The notes below the pieces were generated by a model. It did not search any database, was not told where the DNA came from, and saw only the letters and a list, made by a program, of their open reading frames with translations. From Proteobacteria bacterium UBA6908 (lineage in GTDB: Bacteria > Pseudomonadota > Gammaproteobacteria > Acidiferrobacterales > UBA6901): a stretch of DNA of 12,929 nt. Shown piece after piece: positions 6,893 through 12,929 of the stretch. Location: the NCBI GenBank assembly GCA_002451085.1, contig DKBE01000044.1, positions 55,416 to 68,344 of the forward strand. Direction: 5' to 3'. Numbering within the stretch: position 1 is the first letter of the stretch; the number at the start of each line of letters is the position of its first letter. A program made the translations under genes and the position numbers.

Positions 6893-7764
6893 TACCAGTC
6901 CCCCGAGGCGCCACCGCCACCGAAATCGCCACCCCCGCCGGAGAATCCGCCACCGCCACCGAAATCGCCACCCCCGCCGGAGAATCCGCCACCGCCACCC
7001 CAGCCGCCGCGCCCGGAGCGGCCATCGAGCAGCAGGGTGAGCAGAAACGCGACGATGCCGAGAAGCAACGCCATCAGGACAATGCTGGTGAGCAGCCAGA
7101 AGAGTACGCCGACTACCGTGCCGACCACCCCGGCGGTTAGCCAGCGGCCTTTGCCGCGCCGGGCGCCACGCGGCAAGGCTTTCGTCAGCATAAAGAGAAA
7201 GGCGAGGATCCCGAAGAGCACGGCGCCGACCGGTGTCGAGTCATCGCGGGTCCGGGCGGTCGCGGGTGGTGGTGCCGGATGGTACTCGCCACCCAGCGCT
7301 GCCAGGATGGCGGTCACGCCGGCGCGTATTCCCTGATCATAGCGCTGCTGGCGAAACGGCGGCTTGATGACGCGCTCGATGATGTCGCGGCTGACGGCAT
7401 CGGTCAGCATGCCCTCGAGACCATAACCGACTTCGATGCGCAACTTGCGCTCGGTCGGGGCCACGATCAGCAGCACGCCGTTGTTCTTGCCCTTCTGGCC
7501 AATGCCCCAGTGACGGCCGAGCTGGTAGCCGTAGTCGGCGATGTCATAGCCATCCAGCGACTTGAGGGTGACAACCACCACCTGGTTGGTGGTGGCCTGT
7601 TCGTGTGCCGCCAGTTGTGCGCTGAGTTCGGCTTCGGCCTGCGGCGAAAGGATGCCGGCCGTATCGACGACCCGGCCGGTGAGCGGCGGGAACGACGGCG
7701 CCGCCAGGGCCGCCACGCTGGCGATTGCCAGCGCCACCGCGAGCCCGCGCGGCAGGGCGGTCAT
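6892..7764 (-). CDS. YgcG-like TPM-domain protein with glycine-rich tail
   Basis: A 290-residue exported, membrane-anchored protein. A signal peptide (about 1-22) is followed by a periplasmic TPM domain (about 30-160: VVDTAGILSPQAEAEL, NNGVLLIVAPTERKLRIEVG, YGLEGMLTD), a proline/threonine linker, three hydrophobic segments (about 179-197, 208-228, 229-247) and a C-terminal tail made of Gly, Ser, Asp and Phe (from about 250). The tail is built of a tandem 13-residue unit. This order of parts is that of the YgcG/TPM family; such Gly-rich tails are common in it and may keep the end soluble and flexible. Start ATG lies 4 nt after the LemA stop; the ribosome binding site is weak, suggesting coupling to lemA translation. 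Function in bacteria unknown. Confidence 0.88.
   Translation of the reverse strand: MTALPRGLAVALAIASVAALAAPSFPPLTGRVVDTAGILSPQAEAELSAQLAAHEQATTNQVVVVTLKSLDGYDIADYGYQLGRHWGIGQKGKNNGVLLIVAPTERKLRIEVGYGLEGMLTDAVSRDIIERVIKPPFRQQRYDQGIRAGVTAILAALGGEYHPAPPPATARTRDDSTPVGAVLFGILAFLFMLTKALPRGARRGKGRWLTAGVVGTVVGVLFWLLTSIVLMALLLGIVAFLLTLLLDGRSGRGGWGGGGGFSGGGGDFGGGGGFSGGGGDFGGGGASGDW
6909..6999 (-). repeat. 39-bp tandem repeat (2.3 copies) coding for the Gly-rich tail
   Basis: Two identical 39-bp units (6909-6947 and 6948-6986) and the first 13 bases of a third (6987-6999) lie in tandem within the 3' end of the YgcG-like gene. The unit encodes 13 residues of the type GGGFSGGGGDFGG and keeps frame. Perfect identity at synonymous positions points to recent duplication or slippage; copy number may vary between strains. 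Confidence 0.9.
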
Positions 7765-7768
7765 CCGG

Positions 7769-8383
7769 CTAGAACTTCACCTTGGGTGTTTCCTTGGCTT
7801 CGGCCGGCACGCTGAAGGTTTCCTTCACCTTCGCGTCGGAGTAGAGCAGCGCGGCCCACCAGCGACCGGGGATGGTGCGCAGTTCGGTGTTGTAGACCTT
7901 GACCGCCTCGATGTAGTCGCGGCGTGCCACGCTGATGCGGTTCTCGGTGCCTTCCAGCTGGGATTGCAGCGCGAGGAAGTTCTGGTTGGACTTCAGGTCC
8001 GGATATTTCTCGACCACCACCAGCAGGCGCGACAGCGCACCCGAGAGCGCATCCTGATTCTGCTGGAACTGCTTGAAGGCCTGCGGGTTGTTCACGATGT
8101 CCTTCGGCACCTGCATCTGCGCCACCTTGGCGCGTGCCTCCACCACCTCGACCAGCACGCTCTTTTCCTGCTTGGCGTAGCCTTTGACCGTCTCGACCAG
8201 ATTCGGGATCAGGTCGGCGCGACGCTGGTATTGGTTCTCGACCTGGCTCCACGCGGCCTTGGCGGCTTCATCATAGGTCGGGATGTTGTTGATGCCGCAG
8301 CCGGACAGGGAAACGATGGTCCCGAACAGCAGCACCAGCACCATCGGGGCGGATGTAACGAGGCGGGCGAGCGAACGCAGCAT
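7769..8383 (-). CDS. lemA: LemA family lipoprotein
   Basis: A 204-residue LemA family protein, predicted to be anchored to the membrane by lipid. The N-terminal signal (MLRSLARLVTSAPMVLVLLF) ends in a lipobox LSGC with the lipidated Cys at residue 29. The LemA domain follows: VENQYQRRADLIPNLVETVK, then a long alpha-helical stretch with YPDLKSNQNFLALQSQLEGT and ENRISVARRDYIEAVKVYN, ending in GRWWAALLYSDAK. The frame runs 44 codons further upstream, but that part is not family-like and ATG 8383 has a near-perfect ribosome binding site. Many LemA proteins have a plain N-terminal membrane helix; a lipobox version is also common. It is the third gene of a close-packed cluster and directly precedes the YgcG-like gene by 4 nt. 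LemA-TPM neighbourhood is recurrent across bacteria; molecular role unknown. Confidence 0.92.
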   Translation of the reverse strand: MLRSLARLVTSAPMVLVLLFGTIVSLSGCGINNIPTYDEAAKAAWSQVENQYQRRADLIPNLVETVKGYAKQEKSVLVEVVEARAKVAQMQVPKDIVNNPQAFKQFQQNQDALSGALSRLLVVVEKYPDLKSNQNFLALQSQLEGTENRISVARRDYIEAVKVYNTELRTIPGRWWAALLYSDAKVKETFSVPAEAKETPKVKF

Positions 8384-8387
8384 GGAA

Positions 8388-8394
8388 CCTCCTT
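8388..8394 (-). promoter_or_regulatory. Strong ribosome binding site fixing the LemA start
   Basis: AAGGAGG on the minus strand ends 4 nt before ATG 8383. It decides between this start and the far upstream in-frame ATG at 8515, which would lie inside the RMD1-family gene. Confidence 0.8.
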
Positions 8395-8439
8395 GGTTCA
8401 GTGGCGCACAAGATAGAGCCGGCCAATGGCGTTGTAAAG

Positions 8440-9267
8440 TCAGGGTTGGGCACGACGCCACATTTCGAACAGTGTCAGCACGACTTCGAACACGATCAGC
8501 GCCACGATGTACCACTCGACGCGCAGCGTGCGCCGTGCCTGCAACAGGTCGAGCGTGGTTTCGGCGGTGCGTTCGATCAGCTCCAGTTTGCGATCCAGTG
8601 TCGCGAGCCGCTCGACCAGTTCGTATTCATCATCGAGGCGGGAGTACAGACGTTCCAGCTCCGGTTGCTCCCAGAGGATATCCGGCTTGTCGGCGATTTC
8701 GACCCGGCCGATGACCTTTTGCTGCACCAGCAGGGTGCTGCCGATATGACGCAACACTTCCTTCAGGGCCCGGCCGGAGGTGCGCGGCTGGTCGAGCTGG
8801 CGCGCCAATGGCTCGACGGCATCGAAGCTTTCCGCAATGGCGGATTCGTAATAGGACAGCGTCACGCTGCGTGCCAGCACCGTCGCCACCACTTGCAGGC
8901 GCGGCAGGGTCAGGGCGGTGAGGTTGATGCCTTCGGCGCTTACGCCTTCGGACGGTGCGCCGGACATGACCTGCGTGTCCTCGGATTCGTGGCGGCGATA
9001 GGGCTTTTCGATGCGTTCCTTGAGCTCCTTGAGGTAGGCCTTCTGTTCGGCCTCGTCGACATTGAACAGCACCACCACGCCGTAACGAAACAGCATGGCG
9101 AGGCCATGGTCGCCCACCGGCTGGACCAGTGGCGGATACTCGAGCGGGGTTTCATACAGGCCACGCAGGTGCAGGCGTTCACCGAGATTGAGGGCGCGCA
9201 CGGCAATCGGTTTTCCGGCCGGCAGCCGCTTGATCAGATCGCTTTGGGGACTGTCTTTGGATTTCAT
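8440..9267 (-). CDS. RMD1/DUF155 family membrane protein
   Basis: A 275-residue protein of the RMD1/YagE (DUF155) family. The family includes yeast Rmd1/Sif2/Sif3 and human RMND1, a mitochondrial protein needed for mitochondrial translation; no bacterial member has a settled function. The conserved core runs from about 45 to 240: GLAMLFRYGVVVLFNVDEAE early, SVTLSYYESAIAESFDAVEP in the middle, then a predicted helical bundle (GRVEIADKPDILWE, ERLYSRLDDEYELVERLATL, DRKLELIERTAET). One transmembrane helix near the C-terminus (about 251-270) anchors it with a short basic end, as in the family. The gene starts 9 nt after the HerA-like gene's stop, with AGG about 9 nt before ATG, so it is co-transcribed and perhaps co-translated with it. 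The gap of 56 bp to lemA is the largest inside the cluster. Confidence 0.85.
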   Translation of the reverse strand: MKSKDSPQSDLIKRLPAGKPIAVRALNLGERLHLRGLYETPLEYPPLVQPVGDHGLAMLFRYGVVVLFNVDEAEQKAYLKELKERIEKPYRRHESEDTQVMSGAPSEGVSAEGINLTALTLPRLQVVATVLARSVTLSYYESAIAESFDAVEPLARQLDQPRTSGRALKEVLRHIGSTLLVQQKVIGRVEIADKPDILWEQPELERLYSRLDDEYELVERLATLDRKLELIERTAETTLDLLQARRTLRVEWYIVALIVFEVVLTLFEMWRRAQP

Positions 9268-9276
9268 CGGATCGAC

Positions 9277-10746
9277 CTAGCGGCGCCGGCTGCTGCTCCC
9301 GAGCAGCGAGCCGAGCACGCCGCGCACGATCTGACGACCGATCTGTGAGCCGATGGCGCGGGCCGCGCTCTTGGCCATGGCCTCGACCACCGACTCCGGC
9401 TCGCGTCCGCGCTTCGCCGGGCTCGCGGCGGCTTTCTGTTGCTCGGCCGCGGCCGCGGCTTTTTCGCCGCGCTGTTTCAGGAGTTCGTAGGCCGACTCGC
9501 GATCCACGACCTGATCATAGCGGCCCTTGAGCGGTGAACGCGCCAGGTGTTCGGTGCGTTCGGCTTCGATGAGCGGGCCGATGCGCGATTCCGGCGGGCG
9601 CACCAGAATGCGTGCCACCGGCGTCGGACTGCCTTTTTCGTCCAGCACCGAGGCCAGCGCCTCGCCGGTGCCGAGCTCGGTGATGGCGGCTTCGACATCG
9701 AAGCCCTTGCGCGCGCGGAAGGTCTGGGCGGCAGCCTTGACCGCCTTCTGGTCCTTCGGAGTGAAGGCACGCAGTGCATGTTGCACGCGGTGGCCGAGTT
9801 GGCCGAGCACGTCTTCCGGAATGTCGAGCGGCGACTGGCTGATGAAATACACGCCAACCCCCTTGGAGCGGATCAGCCGCACGACCTGTTCGATTTTTTC
9901 GATCAGCGCCTTCGGAGCGTTGTCGAACAACAGGTGTGCCTCGTCGAAGAAAAACACGAGTTTGGGCTTGTCGACATCGCCGACTTCCGGCAGTTGCTCG
10001 AACAATTCGGACAGCAGCCACAACAGGAAGGTCGCGTACAGGCGCGGTTTCGGCAGCAGCTGGGTGGCGTCGAGCACCGACACCACGCCATTGCCGGAGA
10101 AATCGACCTGCATCAGGTCGGCCAGCTTGAGCGCCGGTTCGCCGAAGAACTTGTCGGCGCCCTGTTGCTCCAGGACCAGTAGTGAGCGCTGGATGGCGGC
10201 CACGCTGGTGCTCGACAGGTTGCCGTAGTCTTTCTGGTACGACTTGGCATTGTCGGCCACGTGCGACAGCAAGGCGCGCAGGTCCTTCAGGTCAAGCAGC
10301 AACAGGCCCTGGTCGTCGGCAATCTTGAAGCAGGCGTACAGCACGCCTTCCTGGGTGTCATTCAGTTCCAGCAGATTGGCGAGCAGCAGCGGACCCATGT
10401 CCGAGATTGTGGCGCGGATCGGGTGGCCGTGGTCGCCATACAGGTCCCAGAACACCACCGGGCACGGGTGCGCGCTCCAGTCCTTGAGCTGGAGGTCCTT
10501 CAGGCGTTTGTCGATCTTGTCGTTGCTGACGCCGGGCTTGGCGAGGCCGGAGAGGTCGCCTTTCACATCGGCCATGAATACCGGCACGCCGGTGCGCGAG
10601 AAATGTTCCGCCAGCACCTGCAGGGTCACGGTCTTGCCGGTGCCGGTGGCGCCGGCGATCAGGCCGTGGCGGTTGGCCATGTGCAGGCGCAGTTCGACGG
10701 CGCCGTCATTACCGCTGCCGAGATAGAGGGTCTGTGGTTCGCTCAT
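9277..10746 (-). CDS. HerA-like P-loop ATPase (DUF853, YjgR-like)
   Basis: A 489-residue HerA/FtsK-superfamily ATPase similar to E. coli YjgR, which is of similar length. Walker A is GATGTGKT (K38) and Walker [13 protein letters not shown] (D268, E269), followed by a sensor-like ISQSP near 302-306; the DUF853 features [15 protein letters not shown] and KNA-type [16 protein letters not shown] are present. There is no membrane segment or signal peptide. The C-terminus (about 430-489) is Ala-rich and ends in a basic, low-complexity stretch ([15 protein letters not shown]), normal for this family. HerA relatives are hexameric DNA pumps; for this branch the substrate is unknown. It is the first gene of the cluster that continues with RMD1, LemA and two TPM genes. 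No good ribosome binding site precedes ATG 10746 and no clear promoter was found. Confidence 0.92.
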   Translation of the reverse strand: MSEPQTLYLGSGNDGAVELRLHMANRHGLIAGATGTGKTVTLQVLAEHFSRTGVPVFMADVKGDLSGLAKPGVSNDKIDKRLKDLQLKDWSAHPCPVVFWDLYGDHGHPIRATISDMGPLLLANLLELNDTQEGVLYACFKIADDQGLLLLDLKDLRALLSHVADNAKSYQKDYGNLSSTSVAAIQRSLLVLEQQGADKFFGEPALKLADLMQVDFSGNGVVSVLDATQLLPKPRLYATFLLWLLSELFEQLPEVGDVDKPKLVFFFDEAHLLFDNAPKALIEKIEQVVRLIRSKGVGVYFISQSPLDIPEDVLGQLGHRVQHALRAFTPKDQKAVKAAAQTFRARKGFDVEAAITELGTGEALASVLDEKGSPTPVARILVRPPESRIGPLIEAERTEHLARSPLKGRYDQVVDRESAYELLKQRGEKAAAAAEQQKAAASPAKRGREPESVVEAMAKSAARAIGSQIGRQIVRGVLGSLLGSSSRRR

Positions 10747-10945
10747 GTGGGTGTGATTCGGGAGTCGGAATGGACCGGTTCATAGGCTAACACGGCCGGC
10801 TGCCGGAGGCGGAGAGGGGTGACGGCGGCGCTATGCCGGCCGCTTGTCTGTGCTGGCCGGAGCTTCGTCCGGTGGTGATCGACCGCACTGCCGGACAGGG
10901 CTAGGTTTTCAGCAGGCCATTCAGGCCTTTACCGTTGGGGAACAG

Positions 10946-11779
10946 ATGCAGGCCACCCGAATTCGTCATTTCACGGCTCGCCAGGCAATGCCGTGGTTCT
11001 CCTGCGGCTGGCGGATGTGGCGGCGTCAGCCGCTGGCCGCCACGATACCGCTGGCCGTGTTCGTGCCGGCGGCATTGCTGTTGCGCTGGATCCCGGTCAT
11101 TGGCGATGTGATCCTGCTGTTGCTGCTGCCGAGTGTGGCGGCCAGCGTGTTGGTGCATCTGCACCTCATCGCTCAGACCGCGGGTCGCTGGCGACGGCCG
11201 AAGTCGTTCAAGTCATGGCTGGTGTTCCTGCGGCAGGCGCTGTTCGGTGCCTGGGGAAAATCGGCCAACGTGTATTCACTCATCCTCATTGGATTCGTGC
11301 TGGTCGTGATCGGATTGCTCGGCTATGCACTGGTGAACGCGGTCGGCGGTCAGGCGGTCGTCAGCCCGTATGGATTTCTGGAACTGACCGCGGTGCAGAT
11401 GGGACGCTTCTTGCTGGCCTACTGCCTGGTCACCGTTTTGTGGCTGATGATCACGGCCGTGCTGTTGTGGACGGTGCCGTTGCTCATCATCCGTGATCTG
11501 GCGTTGTTCGAGGCGCTCTGGCTGGCACTGCGTGGCTTGCTTCACAACGGCGCCGCGGTCGCGACGCTGTTGCTGGTTTCGGCGGCCGTGCTGTTGCCGG
11601 CCGTTCCGCTGAAACTGTGGTCACCCCTGGCCGCACTACTGGCCTGGTGGCTGGCCACGACCCTGGCCGCGCTGTTGCTGATGTGTAGCGATTACTGCAG
11701 CTTCCGGCTGGTGTTTGCCGTGGCCGAAGGCCAGGCCGCACCGTCCGTTCAGCCCCGGCCGGTGTCGCAACGGTCATAG
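10946..11779 (+). CDS. Multi-pass inner-membrane protein, BPSS1780-like
   Basis: A 277-residue integral membrane protein with about six hydrophobic segments (roughly 29-46, 49-75, 111-131, 155-181, 201-222 and 225-246), joined by short basic loops such as RWRRPKSFKSW. The N-terminal part (ARQAMPWFSCGWRMWRRQPL followed by WIPVIGDVILLLLLPS) has the pattern of BPSS1780-family proteins, whose function is not known. The frame extends 34 codons upstream to 10844, but that part is not hydrophobic or family-like; ATG 10946 with GGGGA about 5 nt upstream is preferred. It is the only plus-strand gene in the right half; it diverges from the HerA-like gene across 199 bp and its stop codon overlaps the end of metF by 6 bases, tail to tail. 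Confidence 0.78.
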   Translation: MQATRIRHFTARQAMPWFSCGWRMWRRQPLAATIPLAVFVPAALLLRWIPVIGDVILLLLLPSVAASVLVHLHLIAQTAGRWRRPKSFKSWLVFLRQALFGAWGKSANVYSLILIGFVLVVIGLLGYALVNAVGGQAVVSPYGFLELTAVQMGRFLLAYCLVTVLWLMITAVLLWTVPLLIIRDLALFEALWLALRGLLHNGAAVATLLLVSAAVLLPAVPLKLWSPLAALLAWWLATTLAALLLMCSDYCSFRLVFAVAEGQAAPSVQPRPVSQRS

Positions 11780-12619
11780 CCCGAGGCGTTGCCAGATGGT
11801 GCGCGTGGGACCGGCGCGATTCATGGTGTAGAAGTGCAGCCCCGGTGCACCGGCGGCCAGCAGCTTTTCGCACAATTGCGTTGTGACGTCGAGGCCGAAG
11901 GCACGCAGTGATTCCAGATCGTCGCCGTAAGCTTCCAGCCGTTTGCGGATCCAGCGCGGGATCTCGGCGCCGCAGGCGTCCGAGAAGCGAGCCAGCTGCT
12001 TGTAGTTGGTGATCGGCATGATGCCCGGCACGATCGGCAGCTTCACGCCCGATGCCTCGCACTCGTTGACGAAGCGCACGTAGGCATCCGGATTGTAGAA
12101 ATACTGGGTGAGCGCGCCGCTGGCGCCGGCATCCACCTTTTGTTTGAAGTACTTCAGGTCGTCCTCGATGTTGGCTGCCCGCGGGTGCATTTCCGGATAG
12201 GCCGCCACTTCGATGTGAAACCAGTCGCCGGTTTCCTGGCGAATCAGCTCCACCAGCTGGAAGGCGTAACGGAACTCGCCAGGCGAGGCCATGCCCGAGG
12301 GCAGGTCGCCGCCGAGCGCCACGATGCGCCGGATGCCGAGCGCCTGGTAGCGCTTGAGCTGTTCCACGATGGTCGCGCGGGTGGCGCCGACGCACGAGAT
12401 GTGCGGCGCCGCGTCGAGCCCCTGTTCCTGGATCCATTTTACCGTCTCGAAGGTGCCGGCCTGGGTCGAACCGCCGGCGCCATAGGTCACGGAAAAGAAC
12501 TTCGGTTTGAGGGTCGCCAGTTCGCGAGTGGTGTCGTGGAGCTTGGCGCGCGACTCGTCATCCTTGGGCGGGAAGTACTCGCAACTGAAGACGCGCGTGA
12601 ATTTTTTCTGGGAATCCAT
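11774..12619 (-). CDS. metF: Methylenetetrahydrofolate reductase
   Basis: MetF reduces 5,10-methylene-tetrahydrofolate to 5-methyl-tetrahydrofolate with FAD and NAD(P)H, supplying the methyl group for methionine synthesis. The 281 residues form the usual TIM barrel without the regulatory domain of eukaryotic enzymes. Visible motifs: SCEYFPPKDDES with the catalytic glutamate (E14), FFSVTYGAGGST (about 41-51), HISCVGATRATI, ALGGDLPSG, EVAAYPEMHPRA, LTQYFYNPDAYVRF and PIVPGIMPI. All regions are intact and length is normal. The frame runs 11 codons further upstream, but ATG 12619 has AAGGGA about 5 nt before it and gives the usual N-terminus. It follows ahcY by 70 bp on the same strand; pairing these genes matches their shared role in the methyl cycle. 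Confidence 0.96.
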   Translation of the reverse strand: MDSQKKFTRVFSCEYFPPKDDESRAKLHDTTRELATLKPKFFSVTYGAGGSTQAGTFETVKWIQEQGLDAAPHISCVGATRATIVEQLKRYQALGIRRIVALGGDLPSGMASPGEFRYAFQLVELIRQETGDWFHIEVAAYPEMHPRAANIEDDLKYFKQKVDAGASGALTQYFYNPDAYVRFVNECEASGVKLPIVPGIMPITNYKQLARFSDACGAEIPRWIRKRLEAYGDDLESLRAFGLDVTTQLCEKLLAAGAPGLHFYTMNRAGPTRTIWQRLGL

Positions 12620-12646
12620 GGTTGTCCCTTGCCGGAATGAAGTACA

Positions 12647-12680
12647 GACCACGAGGGGCGCTGGCGCGCCCCTCGTGGTC
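12647..12680 (-). terminator. Strong intercistronic hairpin between ahcY and metF
   Basis: A perfect 15-bp stem (12647-12661 with 12666-12680) closes a 4-nt loop (TGGC). It begins 10 nt after the ahcY stop codon and ends 28 nt before the metF start. AGTAC at 12641-12645 and GTACT at 12686-12690 could extend the stem past a small bulge. After the stem the minus strand has only a loose T content (TGTACTTCATT), so termination may be partial; it may instead protect the ahcY end of the message. If fully terminating, metF would need its own promoter, for which there is no room before its ribosome binding site. Confidence 0.55.
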
Positions 12681-12689
12681 CCTCAGTAC

Positions 12690-12929
12690 TCAGTAACGAT
12701 AGTGGTTGGGCTTGTACGGCCCATCCACCGGCACGTTGATGTAGTCGGCCTGTTCCTTGGTGAGCTGGGTCAGGGCGACGCCGATCTTTTTCAGATGGGC
12801 GCGCGCAACCTTTTCGTCGAGGAGCTTCGGCAGCACGTACACCTTCTTCTCGTACTTGGCGTGGTTGGTGAACAGTTCCATCTGCGCGATGGTCTGGTTC
12901 GAGAACGAGGCCGACATCACGAAGCTCGG
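12690..12929 (-). CDS. ahcY: S-adenosylhomocysteine hydrolase, C-terminal end (5' part outside window)
   Basis: AhcY splits S-adenosylhomocysteine into adenosine and homocysteine, relieving product inhibition of methyltransferases. The last 79 residues are visible and the frame is open to the window edge. They show the family's ending: [20 protein letters not shown], then [38 protein letters not shown] and the terminal KPNHYRY, whose Lys and Tyr reach into the NAD site of the neighbouring subunit. It is a normal, undamaged C-terminus. It lies just before metF. A SAH riboswitch, if one exists, would be upstream of the gene and outside this window. Confidence 0.95.
   Translation of the reverse strand, partial: PSFVMSASFSNQTIAQMELFTNHAKYEKKVYVLPKLLDEKVARAHLKKIGVALTQLTKEQADYINVPVDGPYKPNHYRY

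Noticed and set aside
6909..6999. Tandem repeat as a CRISPR-like array
   Set aside because: Units are directly adjacent without spacers and lie in frame inside a Gly-rich coding region.
8401..9348. 315-codon plus-strand frame
   Set aside because: It is the antisense of the RMD1-family gene, which has clear family motifs; the frame is open because of high GC content.
10844..10945. Upstream extension of the membrane protein gene
   Set aside because: The 34 extra codons are not hydrophobic, do not resemble a signal peptide, and have no ribosome binding site; ATG 10946 has one.
11487..12437. 316-codon minus-strand frame overlapping metF
   Set aside because: It lies in another frame of metF and the membrane protein gene; composition is Arg/Pro/Ala-rich as expected of an out-of-frame GC-rich shadow.

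Overview
The window is a GC-rich, densely packed stretch of bacterial chromosome. Gene families (Uup-type ABC-F, Csd3/MepM-like M23 endopeptidase, secreted DsrE-like protein, LemA/TPM cluster, ahcY-metF) suggest a gammaproteobacterium, perhaps of the sulfur-oxidising/Chromatiales type. That placement is inference; no rRNA or taxonomic marker gene is present. No tRNA, rRNA, CRISPR array, insertion sequence or phage gene was seen.

Layout. (1) 1-1365, plus strand: 3' part of an ABC-F ATPase gene (uup), cut by the window edge. (2) 1407-2738, minus: membrane-anchored M23 peptidoglycan endopeptidase with a good sigma-70-like promoter. (3) 2739-3140: the only long gene-free stretch. It holds that promoter with an inverted repeat in its spacer, a probable decayed ABC-F remnant, a perfect 12-bp inverted repeat, and a clear intrinsic terminator. 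(4) 3141-3671, minus: exported DsrE-family protein. (5) 3922-6119, minus: ECF sigma factor, overlapping anti-sigma factor, and an outer-membrane beta-barrel protein of lower GC; probably one transcription unit. (6) 6275-10746, minus: five closely packed genes in transcription order HerA-like ATPase (DUF853), RMD1/DUF155 membrane protein, LemA lipoprotein, YgcG-like TPM protein with glycine-rich tail, and a second TPM membrane protein. (7) 10946-11779, plus: multi-pass membrane protein converging on metF with a 6-bp overlap. (8) 11774-12929, minus: metF, preceded by the 3' end of ahcY (cut by the window edge), with a strong hairpin between them.

How the genes work together. ahcY and metF both serve the activated methyl cycle: AhcY removes S-adenosylhomocysteine and MetF supplies the methyl group for remethylating homocysteine. 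The sigma/anti-sigma pair is translationally coupled and probably controls an envelope response, perhaps including the barrel protein next to it. The LemA-TPM-TPM trio is a recurrent envelope module of unknown function; here it lies directly behind a HerA-like ATPase and an RMD1 protein, which makes this five-gene cluster the best candidate in the window for an uncharacterised system. Most of the remaining genes are ordinary housekeeping genes.
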